A program made the position numbers and the translations under genes. 15,972 nt of DNA from Thiodiazotropha sp037382205 (GTDB taxonomy: Bacteria; Pseudomonadota; Gammaproteobacteria; Chromatiales; Chromatiaceae). The DNA lies in the NCBI GenBank assembly GCA_037382205.1, contig JARRQD010000054.1:1-15972 (forward strand). Direction: 5' to 3'. The notes below the pieces were generated by a model. It was not told the DNA's origin, did not search any database, and saw only the letters and a program-made list of their open reading frames with translations. The number at the start of each line of letters is the position of its first letter. Position 1 is the stretch's first letter. Shown piece by piece: positions 6,802-14,198 of this stretch.

Positions 6802-7896
6802 ATGACCTCAATGCTTAACACTGAAATACCTGACCTGATCTATCTGGGCCGTAGTCGACTGCACCGCAATCGCGCCAATCTGATCCAGACCCTGCAAACA
6901 GTGGCGGCATTGACTGAACTGGGGATCGATACCCGACTCTACCTCCCGCCCTGGCATCGACCGGTGACCCCACAACAACGTTGTGAGGAGATGGGCATTG
7001 CCACCGAGATCGATATCCACGCCAGTCAGTGGTTGCATCGGCGATGGCCTTTGTCACTCTTTCCCCGTCTCAACAAGCGCATCTTGAAGCGGGCGAAGGC
7101 GGTCTATGTTCGCTCGCCTGAATTGAGCCTGGGCCTCGCCTCCCAGGGGATCAAGCACAATTTCGAGGTGCACACCCTGCAGCCGATGATACAACGAAAT
7201 CAGCTCTCACAGGTGATTGAACTCCATCGTCAAAGGGTGATCGATCAGCTACTGCCGATCAGCCGTAGCGCGGCCAAGGCGCTGATCGAGGCGGGTGCGG
7301 ATGAACAGCGAATCCATATCAGCCCATCCGGGGTTGAGCTCGAAGCCTTTCAGAGCCTGGCTGAATTCGACAGCGACCGACTCAACAACCCAAGGATTGT
7401 CTATCTTGGACGTATCAGCCAGGATCGAGGCCTGGATATCCTAACCCGCATCGCTCAGGCCGATCTGGGTCAGGTACTCCTGGTTGGTGATTGCGACGAT
7501 CCGCTACCTGAGCACCCGGCATTGCAGCATCGGCCCAGTGTGCCCCACCGTGAAGTGGCGAAACTCTATGCTGAGAGCGAACTGGTCGTCTTACCCTACC
7601 AAGCCGACTTGAGCCATGCGGATGGCATCAGCCCGATGAAGCTATTCGAGGCGATGGCTGCGGGCCGACCGATCATCGCCAGTGACATACCCCCGCTAAG
7701 GGAAATTCTTCAACCAGGCCGCAATGCGCTGCTGGCAGATCCTGCCAATGCTGAGGCCTGGGTGCATCAGGTGGCAGAGTTGAGGGATAATCCCCAGTTA
7801 GCACAGCGAATCGCCAAGCAGGCCCGAGAAGATGCAGCGGCTTACAGCTGGCCAAACCGGGCCGCGGGGATTGCCAGCGCCATTGGCCTGATATGA
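6802..7896 (+). CDS. GT4-family glycosyltransferase
   Basis: This encodes 364 residues from the ATG at 6802. A second ATG at 6811 is equally possible, and neither has a good ribosome site. The C-terminal donor domain begins with RIVYLGRISQDRGLDIL (198-214) and ends with SPMKLFEAMAAGRPIIASD (277-295). The second Glu of the EX7E motif is present (E283), while the first position is Gly (G275). Absence of the first Glu is usual in the GT4 branch with an SPxKLFEYMAAG-type motif. The N-terminal domain lacks the classic GG acceptor loop but has YLGRSRLHRNRANLIQT in that place. It heads the plus-strand glycan operon, 40 bp before the ligase gene. It is cytoplasmic and probably adds one sugar to the core or O-unit. 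Specificity is unknown. Confidence 0.85.
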   Translation: MTSMLNTEIPDLIYLGRSRLHRNRANLIQTLQTVAALTELGIDTRLYLPPWHRPVTPQQRCEEMGIATEIDIHASQWLHRRWPLSLFPRLNKRILKRAKAVYVRSPELSLGLASQGIKHNFEVHTLQPMIQRNQLSQVIELHRQRVIDQLLPISRSAAKALIEAGADEQRIHISPSGVELEAFQSLAEFDSDRLNNPRIVYLGRISQDRGLDILTRIAQADLGQVLLVGDCDDPLPEHPALQHRPSVPHREVAKLYAESELVVLPYQADLSHADGISPMKLFEAMAAGRPIIASDIPPLREILQPGRNALLADPANAEAWVHQVAELRDNPQLAQRIAKQAREDAAAYSWPNRAAGIASAIGLI

Positions 7897-7936
7897 TATA
7901 AACAGTGAAATATGAGAACCCACGACGCAGATAAAC

Positions 7937-9313
7937 ATGTTGCAAGCCATTAACCCCTATTTTAAACCGAGCCGCATAGCCGACTCGAAACTGCTGCAGG
8001 CCAGTAACTGGATTGGCGTGATTGGGCTCTATATCTTCTCATTTTCCAGTCTGCTGAGTATCGCCGCAGCCAACCTGGGGCTGAGTCTGATGTTGATCGG
8101 CCTGCTGCTCTCTGGAGATGCCTGGAAACGCCTGCCAAAACAGATGCTGTTCTGGTCCTGCCTGCTACTCATCAGCTACATCGCCTACCGGGGCGTAACA
8201 GCGATGACTGAAATCCCTATGGATCACAAAACCCAGGCCAATCAGACGCGAGATTGGGCGCTGCTGTTTCTCTTCTTTATCCCCGCCTGGTGGCTCAGTC
8301 AATCTCCCAGGCGGATCCCAACGGCCCTGGGTTTGATGTTGGCCGGGTTCACCCTTGGCATCCTCAGCGCGCTGGTGGATGGCAATACCTTCGAACAACT
8401 GCTTCAGGGGCAGCGCTCCGGCATGCATTTTGGCAAGCCGATCATCTTTGGCTTTGACTGCGCCGTCGTCATCCTGGGATTGGTCGTACTGGCGATCTAC
8501 CGACTCAACCCTCAGCTAAAACAGAGCCGCAGCCAACAGGCTGGATTACTCATGACGATCATTTTCGGCATACTTTTCTACACGCAGGGGCTGATCATCA
8601 GCCAATCCCGCGGCGTTTGGTTGGCGCTCTTTTTTGCTCTCCCTACCATCTTTCTGACCCTTAAGTTCGCCCGCCAGAGTAAGAAACAGCCTAAGGTCTC
8701 CCTGATGATGCCGCTGGCCGCCGTGGGCCTGGTGCTGGCAATGATAGTGGCGCTCAACTGGGAAACCATCCAGACAAGGATCTCCCCGGAGCAGACTGAG
8801 TTGAGCACTGTGGTCAGCCAAGGCCTGGATAAGGCGCCACTGACCTCCTCCACCTACCGGCTGCATCTGTGGGAGTTTGGCCTCAACAAGTGGCTGGAGC
8901 GCCCCTTCACCGGCTGGGGCCCAGGCACCACCCACGCCCTGGTGGAGGCGGAAAACAACCCCAACCTGCGTGATGATCGGAATATCGGCTTTGACCATCT
9001 GCACAACGCCTATCTGGAAGTTGTGTTCCAGCTCGGCTTGGTGGGCATCATGATCATTGCCCTGATCTGTGGTTTGATGGTCTCGAAGATCATGGAGGCA
9101 TTTCGTCGCCAGCGCTTATCGACCTATTTCCTCGCCTTTCTCTTCAGCAACTTCATGCTGATCGCGATCTATAGCCTGACCGACTTTCGCCATCTACACT
9201 GGAACTGGCGCTTCTACTGGCTGTTAATCGCCGGCTGCGCCTACGCCTTTACCCTGATGACCTTCAGACCACACCTGGAACGGCAGAACCATAACCCCCC
9301 TGAGGCATCGTAA
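7937..9313 (+). CDS. O-antigen ligase family membrane protein (WaaL-type)
   Basis: This encodes 458 residues, mostly hydrophobic, with roughly ten to twelve TM helices (for example 27-58, 70-84, 107-120, 131-147, 168-188, 203-222, 226-243, 256-274, 363-382, 395-414, 425-441). One large periplasmic loop spans about 275-350. Two features of the WaaL/Wzy_C family are visible: an SQSRG segment with R225 and the HLHNAYLE segment with H356, which correspond to the functional Arg and His known in E. coli WaaL. The loop contains RPFTGWGPGT, typical of the family. The enzyme would transfer undecaprenyl-diphosphate-linked glycan to lipid A-core at the periplasmic face. Polymerases (Wzy) and other glycan ligases share this fold, so WaaL is the best reading given its neighbours, not a proof. 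Confidence 0.85.
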   Translation: MLQAINPYFKPSRIADSKLLQASNWIGVIGLYIFSFSSLLSIAAANLGLSLMLIGLLLSGDAWKRLPKQMLFWSCLLLISYIAYRGVTAMTEIPMDHKTQANQTRDWALLFLFFIPAWWLSQSPRRIPTALGLMLAGFTLGILSALVDGNTFEQLLQGQRSGMHFGKPIIFGFDCAVVILGLVVLAIYRLNPQLKQSRSQQAGLLMTIIFGILFYTQGLIISQSRGVWLALFFALPTIFLTLKFARQSKKQPKVSLMMPLAAVGLVLAMIVALNWETIQTRISPEQTELSTVVSQGLDKAPLTSSTYRLHLWEFGLNKWLERPFTGWGPGTTHALVEAENNPNLRDDRNIGFDHLHNAYLEVVFQLGLVGIMIIALICGLMVSKIMEAFRRQRLSTYFLAFLFSNFMLIAIYSLTDFRHLHWNWRFYWLLIAGCAYAFTLMTFRPHLERQNHNPPEAS

Positions 9314-9316
9314 TCG

Positions 9317-9742
9317 ATGAGTGAAGACCAAACCACGACCACCGGTCGCTGCCTGTGCGGCGCGGTCAGTTATCGGATCAAGGGAAACCTGGGCATCTTT
9401 CAATATTGTCACTGCTCTCGCTGCCGCAAATTCACCGGCAGTGCCTTTGCCGCCAACCTGCTGGTCTCACCGAAACAGTTTGAGTGGCTGAGTGGTGAAG
9501 CGCTATTGGGCCGCTATGAACTGAGCGAGGCGAAACATTTTGCCACCAGCTTCTGCAAACAGTGCGGCTCCTCTCTGCCCTGGCTCTCCCAGAGCGGCAA
9601 GGCGGTGATTGTGCCTGCCGGAACCCTGGACGAGGATCCGGGTATACGCCCCTCACAGAACATCTTCACCACCTCTGGTGCGGATTGGTATGAAGAACCC
9701 CACACGCTGCCCCATCACGAGACCCTACCAGGCAAGCAATGA
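9317..9742 (+). CDS. GFA/CENP-V-type zinc-binding protein
   Basis: This encodes 141 residues, the usual size of a single GFA-domain protein. The zinc ligand pattern is complete: GRCLCGAV (C12, C14), YCHCSRC (C31, C33, C36) and FCKQCGS (C80, C83). The family is named for Gfa, a proposed glutathione-dependent formaldehyde-activating enzyme, but most members have no demonstrated reaction and that activity is disputed. It is soluble, with no signal peptide. Its position is odd: 3 nt after the ligase stop, and its own TGA overlaps the ATG of the next glycosyltransferase as ATGA. It is therefore inside the glycan operon and co-translated with it. A role in glycan synthesis is not known for this family, and it may be a passenger. 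Confidence 0.88.
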   Translation: MSEDQTTTTGRCLCGAVSYRIKGNLGIFQYCHCSRCRKFTGSAFAANLLVSPKQFEWLSGEALLGRYELSEAKHFATSFCKQCGSSLPWLSQSGKAVIVPAGTLDEDPGIRPSQNIFTTSGADWYEEPHTLPHHETLPGKQ

Positions 9743-10854
9743 GCGACAGCAAGCCCCCATCCCCGGATCTTGCAGTGCTCGTGTCGCTCTCCGGCGAGGG
9801 AGGCGTAGAACGGATGGTGCTGAATCTGGTCAATGCCATCGCCGAGCAGGGTACTCGGGTCGATCTACTGCTGATCAAGACCCGCAGCAAACACCTGGAT
9901 GCGCTGCATCCCGATGTCAATCGCATCGACCTGGGCAGTCAGCATACCGCCACCAGCCTCTGGCCATTGAGCCGCTACCTGAAGCGGGTTAAACCACCGG
10001 CACTGCTTGCGGCAAAAGACCGGGCTGGTCGTATGGCGGTGATCGCCAGGGTATTGGCCGGGGCCAGTGAAACCCGCCTGCTGATGCGACTGGGCACCAA
10101 CCTGACTGCTGCACTGGCCCATAAATCCCCATGGCGCATGCGATTACGACGTCTGCCGATCCGACTGCTCTACCCCCATATCGACAGGATCATCGCTGTA
10201 TCTGAAGGTGTTCGCCAGGATACCCTTGCGGTCTCGGGGGTCGAACCACAAAAGGTCAGTGTGGTGCGTAACCCGGTGATCACCCCGCAACTGCAGAGTG
10301 CCGCAGAGGAGTCTGCGCCTCACCCCTGGCTGGAGGATAACCGCACACCGGTGATCCTAGGCGCGGGGCGACTGACCCTGCAGAAAGATTTTCAGACGCT
10401 CATCCAGGCGTTTGCAGAACTGCAGAAAAGCCATCCTAGCCGTCTGATCATTCTCGGCGACGGACGACAGAAAGCCCCACTAGTGGCACTGGCGGAAAGT
10501 CTGGGAGTGAGTGCTCACCTGGCCTTTCCAGGCTTTACTTCGAACCCCTATGCCTATATGAAAAGGGCCGACCTGTTCGTCCTATCATCCCGCTGGGAGG
10601 GCTCACCCAACGTACTCACCGAAGCCATGGCATTGGGCGTACCGGTGGTCTCTACGGATTGTCCCAGCGGCCCGAATGAGATACTTGATCAAGGCCGTAT
10701 TGCTCCGCTTGTCCCGGTCGGCGACCATCAGGCTCTGGCAGAGGCCATGGGCCAAGTGCTCAACGCACCACCGCAGGGTGACCGGCTCCGTAATGCTGTC
10801 GCCGACTACCGTGCAGAGATCAGCGCCACCCAATATTTAAAACTCATCGGTTGA
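9739..10854 (+). CDS. GT4-family glycosyltransferase (paralog A)
   Basis: This encodes 371 residues. It opens with the SGEGGVERMVLNL acceptor loop (18-30), followed by AAKDRAGRMA (91-100). The donor domain begins at VILGAGRLTLQKDF (205-218) and carries a full EX7E at E287 and E295 (WEGSPNVLTEAMALG), then STDCPSGPNEI (305-315). The same blocks occur in the two genes at 13092 and 14191, so the three are paralogs. The CPSGP tail after EX7E resembles GT4 enzymes that add N-acetylhexosamines to undecaprenyl-linked oligosaccharides (PglH/PglJ-like), but that link is only by motif. It is coupled to the GFA gene by an ATGA overlap and followed 4 nt later by the sulfotransferase, so its sugar is a candidate for sulfation. 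Confidence 0.88.
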   Translation: MSDSKPPSPDLAVLVSLSGEGGVERMVLNLVNAIAEQGTRVDLLLIKTRSKHLDALHPDVNRIDLGSQHTATSLWPLSRYLKRVKPPALLAAKDRAGRMAVIARVLAGASETRLLMRLGTNLTAALAHKSPWRMRLRRLPIRLLYPHIDRIIAVSEGVRQDTLAVSGVEPQKVSVVRNPVITPQLQSAAEESAPHPWLEDNRTPVILGAGRLTLQKDFQTLIQAFAELQKSHPSRLIILGDGRQKAPLVALAESLGVSAHLAFPGFTSNPYAYMKRADLFVLSSRWEGSPNVLTEAMALGVPVVSTDCPSGPNEILDQGRIAPLVPVGDHQALAEAMGQVLNAPPQGDRLRNAVADYRAEISATQYLKLIG

Positions 10855-10858
10855 CACC

Positions 10859-11521
10859 ATGCTGCTTTCCATCAAATATAACTTTCTGTTTGTCCACATC
10901 GCCAAAACCGGCGGCACCAGTGTCAGATCAGCCCTGCAGCCGCTACGTTGGCGGGATCCCTGGTACTACCCGATGTTTCTCTGCTCCCGTTTCAGCCACC
11001 TGAGCGGACATCGTATCGGTACAAAGTTTCCTCGCCACTCCAGAATTGTCGCCGCCAAAGAGCTTTTACCCGAAGCGTTCTTCGACAAGCTGTTCAAGTT
11101 CGCCATTGTGCGCAACCCCTGGGATCTGCAGGTCAGCTCCTACCACCACATTCGCCGGGAGCGCCCCCATCTGATCACCCACATCAAGGGCTTCGACCAC
11201 TTCATCCGCTGGAAACTCGATCCACAGCGCCTCTATCAATACCATGTAGACACCTCCATACAGTCCCAGCTCGACTACCTGATCGACCTGCAGGGCAAGA
11301 TCCTGGTGAATTTCATCGGCCACTATGAAAACCTGGCGGAAGATTTCAAATCGATCACAACCCAACTGCAGATTGATGGCATCAGCCTGCCCCACAAACG
11401 CCGGGCAACAGATCGCTCAAAGGATTATCGTGAGTACTATACGGACGACCTGGCAGAACTGGTGGGCAACCACTTCAAACGGGACATTGAGGCGTTTGGT
11501 TACCATTTCGATCCTGAGTAG
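10859..11521 (+). CDS. Carbohydrate-type sulfotransferase (PAPS-dependent, Sulfotransfer_2-like)
   Basis: This encodes 220 residues. The PAPS 5'-phosphosulfate-binding loop is clear near the N-terminus (FVHIAKTGGTSVRSAL, residues 11-26, with K16 and T17). The 3'-phosphate-binding element is FAIVRNPWDLQVSSYHH (81-97, with R85 and S93/S94). This pair of motifs defines soluble sulfotransferases of the membrane-glycan type. There is no TM anchor, unlike Golgi homologues, so it acts in the cytoplasm on a nucleotide- or lipid-linked sugar and needs PAPS from sulfate activation. It is the last gene of the plus operon, 4 nt after a GT4. A plausible job is O-sulfation of the LPS or O-antigen. The acceptor cannot be read from the sequence. 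Confidence 0.85.
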   Translation: MLLSIKYNFLFVHIAKTGGTSVRSALQPLRWRDPWYYPMFLCSRFSHLSGHRIGTKFPRHSRIVAAKELLPEAFFDKLFKFAIVRNPWDLQVSSYHHIRRERPHLITHIKGFDHFIRWKLDPQRLYQYHVDTSIQSQLDYLIDLQGKILVNFIGHYENLAEDFKSITTQLQIDGISLPHKRRATDRSKDYREYYTDDLAELVGNHFKRDIEAFGYHFDPE

Positions 11522-11543
11522 GCGTTGCCTAGCTTAGCCGTGT

Positions 11544-11571
11544 TGTTCATTGAAAAGCCCGCCAATGAACA
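11544..11571. repeat. Inverted repeat between convergent genes
   Basis: TGTTCATTG (11544-11552) and CAATGAACA (11563-11571) form a perfect 9-bp stem with a 10-nt loop, 22 bp after the sulfotransferase stop. It is AT-rich, and on the plus strand it is followed by an A-run rather than a T-run. It could be a weak bidirectional transcription end or a protein-binding site. It is not a classical intrinsic terminator. Confidence 0.35.
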
Positions 11572-11670
11572 CTAAAAAAATCGCAAATAGTATCGAGGTT
11601 TTTGGGCCGCAAGGGCTGAGCGCTGGCGCGATATCTCAGACAACTTAACCGACATCAAAATAGCTTGTGT

Positions 11671-12909
11671 TCATGACTTCATCATACGCTTTACTGCACT
11701 GGTTCGCTCCTCATGCATCATCTCGCCAACCCGCTCACCAGTAATTCCCCGATCGACAATGGCCTTCGCGGAAACTTGTGAAGCGGCCGCATAGGCCTCT
11801 AACAGAAACTCGGCCTGGGGATAGGGGCGATCCTCGAATCCCTTTCTGCCAATGGCGTCAGCATGGCAGGCGAGTATGAATTTCTGCAACCTCTCTGGTC
11901 TGCGAAACGCATCCAGCTTGCCCAGTAACTTAACAATCGACGACGCCTTCATCTCCAGTACACGATGACACCGCAGATGGTGTTCAGCAACCGCCTTTCC
12001 CAACGTCCGATAGGCTGCCGGGGCCTTGTAGCGACTGCACATCGCTTCTACCAGACCAACACCCTCACTTTCATGTTTAATGTGCTTTGGCCATTCGGCC
12101 TTCGGTGTCAGCCCCTTGCCCAGATCATGCACCAGTACTGCGAAGCGCACCTGTTGATCGTCTGTCAAACGCGCCGCAGCCTCCAGCGCCATCATCGTAT
12201 GCACACCGCTGTCGATTTCCGGATGATGCTCGGCCGGTTGGGGCACACCAAACAGCGCATCCACTTCAGGAAATAGCCGAACCAGCGCACCACACGCTCT
12301 GAGCACCATAAAAAAACCGGATGGCGAGGCCTCTCCCAACGATTTCTCAAGCTCCAGCCAAACCCGCTCTGGCGTCAAGGCATCGACTTCACCCGCCTCA
12401 ACCATCGCGCACATCAATTCAGCCGTCTCTGGAGCGATGCTAAAACCGTAACGGGCGGCGAAACGAGCCACCCGTAGAATCCGTACCGGATCCTCCCGGA
12501 AGGCATCGCTGACATGACGTAGCACACCCGCTTCCAGGTCTTTCCGCCCCCCATAGGGATCGATCAGATTACCCTGTTCATCCTCAGCCATGGCATTGAT
12601 GGTTAGGTCGCGCCGCGCCAAATCCTCTTCCAGGGTGACATCGGGCTCGGCATAGACCGAAAAGCCTTTATAGCCCGGCCCAATCTTTCGCTCCGTGCGA
12701 GCCAACGCGTACTCGTCACCAGTCTCCGGATGCAAGAAAACACCAAACTCTGCGCCGACCAATTTAAACTGCCAGCTGAGCATCTCATCCACCGTTGCGC
12801 CAACAACCACATAATCACAGTCAGCGGGATCCCTCCCCAACAGGCGATCACGCACATAGCCGCCTACACGGTAGACAGACACGCCTGTTTTTAAAGCGTC
12901 GCTATTCAT
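11671..12909 (-). CDS. cca: Multifunctional CCA protein (tRNA nucleotidyltransferase with HD domain)
   Basis: This encodes 412 residues, the same length as the E. coli enzyme. The class II nucleotidyltransferase head shows YRVGGYVRDRLLG (13-25), the catalytic Asp pair D30 and D32 (DCDYV), and RRDLTINAMA (99-108). EDPVRILRVARFAARYGF (139-156) belongs to the neck/tRNA-binding part. The C-terminal HD domain has HHPEIDSGVHT (228-238) and VHDLGKGLTP (260-269), giving H261 and D262. The enzyme adds or repairs the 3' CCA of tRNAs. In this enzyme class the HD domain has 2',3'-cyclic phosphodiesterase and phosphatase activity. AGGG precedes the ATG by about 10 nt. It is a housekeeping gene lying between two blocks of glycan genes and convergent with the sulfotransferase. 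Confidence 0.95.
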   Translation of the reverse strand: MNSDALKTGVSVYRVGGYVRDRLLGRDPADCDYVVVGATVDEMLSWQFKLVGAEFGVFLHPETGDEYALARTERKIGPGYKGFSVYAEPDVTLEEDLARRDLTINAMAEDEQGNLIDPYGGRKDLEAGVLRHVSDAFREDPVRILRVARFAARYGFSIAPETAELMCAMVEAGEVDALTPERVWLELEKSLGEASPSGFFMVLRACGALVRLFPEVDALFGVPQPAEHHPEIDSGVHTMMALEAAARLTDDQQVRFAVLVHDLGKGLTPKAEWPKHIKHESEGVGLVEAMCSRYKAPAAYRTLGKAVAEHHLRCHRVLEMKASSIVKLLGKLDAFRRPERLQKFILACHADAIGRKGFEDRPYPQAEFLLEAYAAASQVSAKAIVDRGITGERVGEMMHEERTSAVKRMMKS

Positions 12910-12954
12910 TCAGAAATCCCTTAAGTAACGGATCAAAAACCATTGTCAGAGCTC

Positions 12955-12980
12955 GTGTAGTGTCCTATATAAAGCGTGCA
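12955..12980. repeat. Single related copy of the 6610-6759 element end
   Basis: GTGTAGTGTCCTATAT (12955-12970) matches 6613-6628 exactly. After two mismatched bases the match continues with AGCGTGCA (12973-12980 against 6631-6638). No inverted partner was found nearby, and the flanking TA is absent (CTC instead). It lies about 46 bp upstream of the cca start, so it may overlap the cca promoter. AGCGTG/CACGCT around 12972-12988 forms a small hairpin next to it. Confidence 0.55.
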
Positions 12981-13091
12981 ATTCACGCTGTAGCGTGTTT
13001 CACCCAGTAGGTGACCATAACCATCGAAGCGATTTTCATCATAATCAAACACCTGCTATTAGAATGGAGCGGTCAACTGATTTTTTTAGGT

Positions 13092-14198
13092 TCAACAACC
13101 TAGAGCCTGCAAATAGTTGGCAACGCTGTTCTCGAGTGTATAAGGCGCCGCCGCCGCCTGTAACTGTTCTGCCGATAATGGATTATCCAGCTGCCGTGCC
13201 ATGGCCGCCGCCAGACCTTCAACATCACCAGGGGGCGCCAATGGCCCTCCCGGCAGATCGCCAAGCAACTCTTCAGGACCGCTCGGGCAGTTGGTTGAGG
13301 CTACCGGCGTACCTGCAGCGAGCGCTTCGACCAACACCGCCCCAAGACCTTCCCACAATGAAGAAAGCACAAACAGTGCCGACGCTTTCATGTATGGGTA
13401 GGGGGAATCCACAAAACCGGGCAGAGAGACCCGCTCTTCCACACCGAGTTTTTTTACCTCGTCTTCAAGCCGGGGTTTAGCGCGCCCCTTACCGATGATC
13501 ATCAGCCGGCAATCATAACGATCCTTAAGCAGCGCGAATGCCCGAATCAGCGTGGTAAAATCTTTTCGACGACAGAGCTCTCCCACCCCAAGGATGACTC
13601 TCGGCTCCCCTGGTTTAAACCAGGGGTGATCAAGCGGCTGATTGAGGCGCTGATAAAAACTTGGGGTAATGATCGGGCTGGGTACAACTTGAATGCGCGA
13701 TCGCTCGATACCAATGTACTCAGCAAAATCATCGGCCGCGCCACGGGAAGGCACCAGAATGGTATCGGCGTGACGATAGAGATAGCGCATAGAATTGCGC
13801 TGCACGAAGCGCTCGAAGCGACTGCGACTGGCCAGATTCTTACTGACAGTCGTACCACTGCGGACAGCCACCCGGGCACGATTCCCACTCAGGGCATTGG
13901 CTAACAAGGCGGTTCGATTGACCCGATCCTTGTCGGAAAGCATCACCTCGGGACGGTACTGCTTTAAATAGCGTACCAGTTCTGGCAGCGCGGGATAGAC
14001 ATGCTTGGCTTTAAACTCCACCACCCGCAGCCTCTCCGGCAGAGGCTGATTCAACTCAGGCCCATGGTTGTGGATCTTCAGCAAGTCAACTTGGTAACCC
14101 GCTTCAGCCATGCCGGGCAACAGGTTTTTCGCTAACCGATCCACGCCACTGTGACCCGAGGTAGCGAGAAAGCAGGCGATCCGGCGGCGCTCAACCAT
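13092..14198 (-). CDS. GT4-family glycosyltransferase (paralog B)
   Basis: This encodes 368 residues. The N-terminal loop is diverged (SGHSGVDRLAKNL, 14-26, instead of GGVER), followed by SDKDRVNRTALLANAL (88-103). The donor domain starts at VILGVGELCRRKDF (201-214). The EX7E motif is complete at E283 and E291 (WEGLGAVLVEALAAG), followed by STNCPSGPEEL (301-311). It is a paralog of the genes at 14191 and 9739. It starts inside the end of the 14191 gene (8-nt overlap), so the two are co-translated. No signal or membrane segment is visible, so it acts in the cytoplasm. It probably extends the same surface glycan as its paralogs, with a different sugar or linkage given its divergence. Confidence 0.87.
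   Translation of the reverse strand: MVERRRIACFLATSGHSGVDRLAKNLLPGMAEAGYQVDLLKIHNHGPELNQPLPERLRVVEFKAKHVYPALPELVRYLKQYRPEVMLSDKDRVNRTALLANALSGNRARVAVRSGTTVSKNLASRSRFERFVQRNSMRYLYRHADTILVPSRGAADDFAEYIGIERSRIQVVPSPIITPSFYQRLNQPLDHPWFKPGEPRVILGVGELCRRKDFTTLIRAFALLKDRYDCRLMIIGKGRAKPRLEDEVKKLGVEERVSLPGFVDSPYPYMKASALFVLSSLWEGLGAVLVEALAAGTPVASTNCPSGPEELLGDLPGGPLAPPGDVEGLAAAMARQLDNPLSAEQLQAAAAPYTLENSVANYLQALGC

Noticed and set aside
8546..9004. Minus-strand frame opposite the O-antigen ligase gene
   Set aside because: Gln/Gly/His-rich translation with no ribosome site. It is a shadow of the ligase coding sequence.
11544..11580. Intrinsic terminator after the sulfotransferase gene
   Set aside because: The stem is AT-rich and is followed by an A-run on the plus strand. 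On the minus strand the T-run precedes the stem, so neither direction fits a standard terminator.
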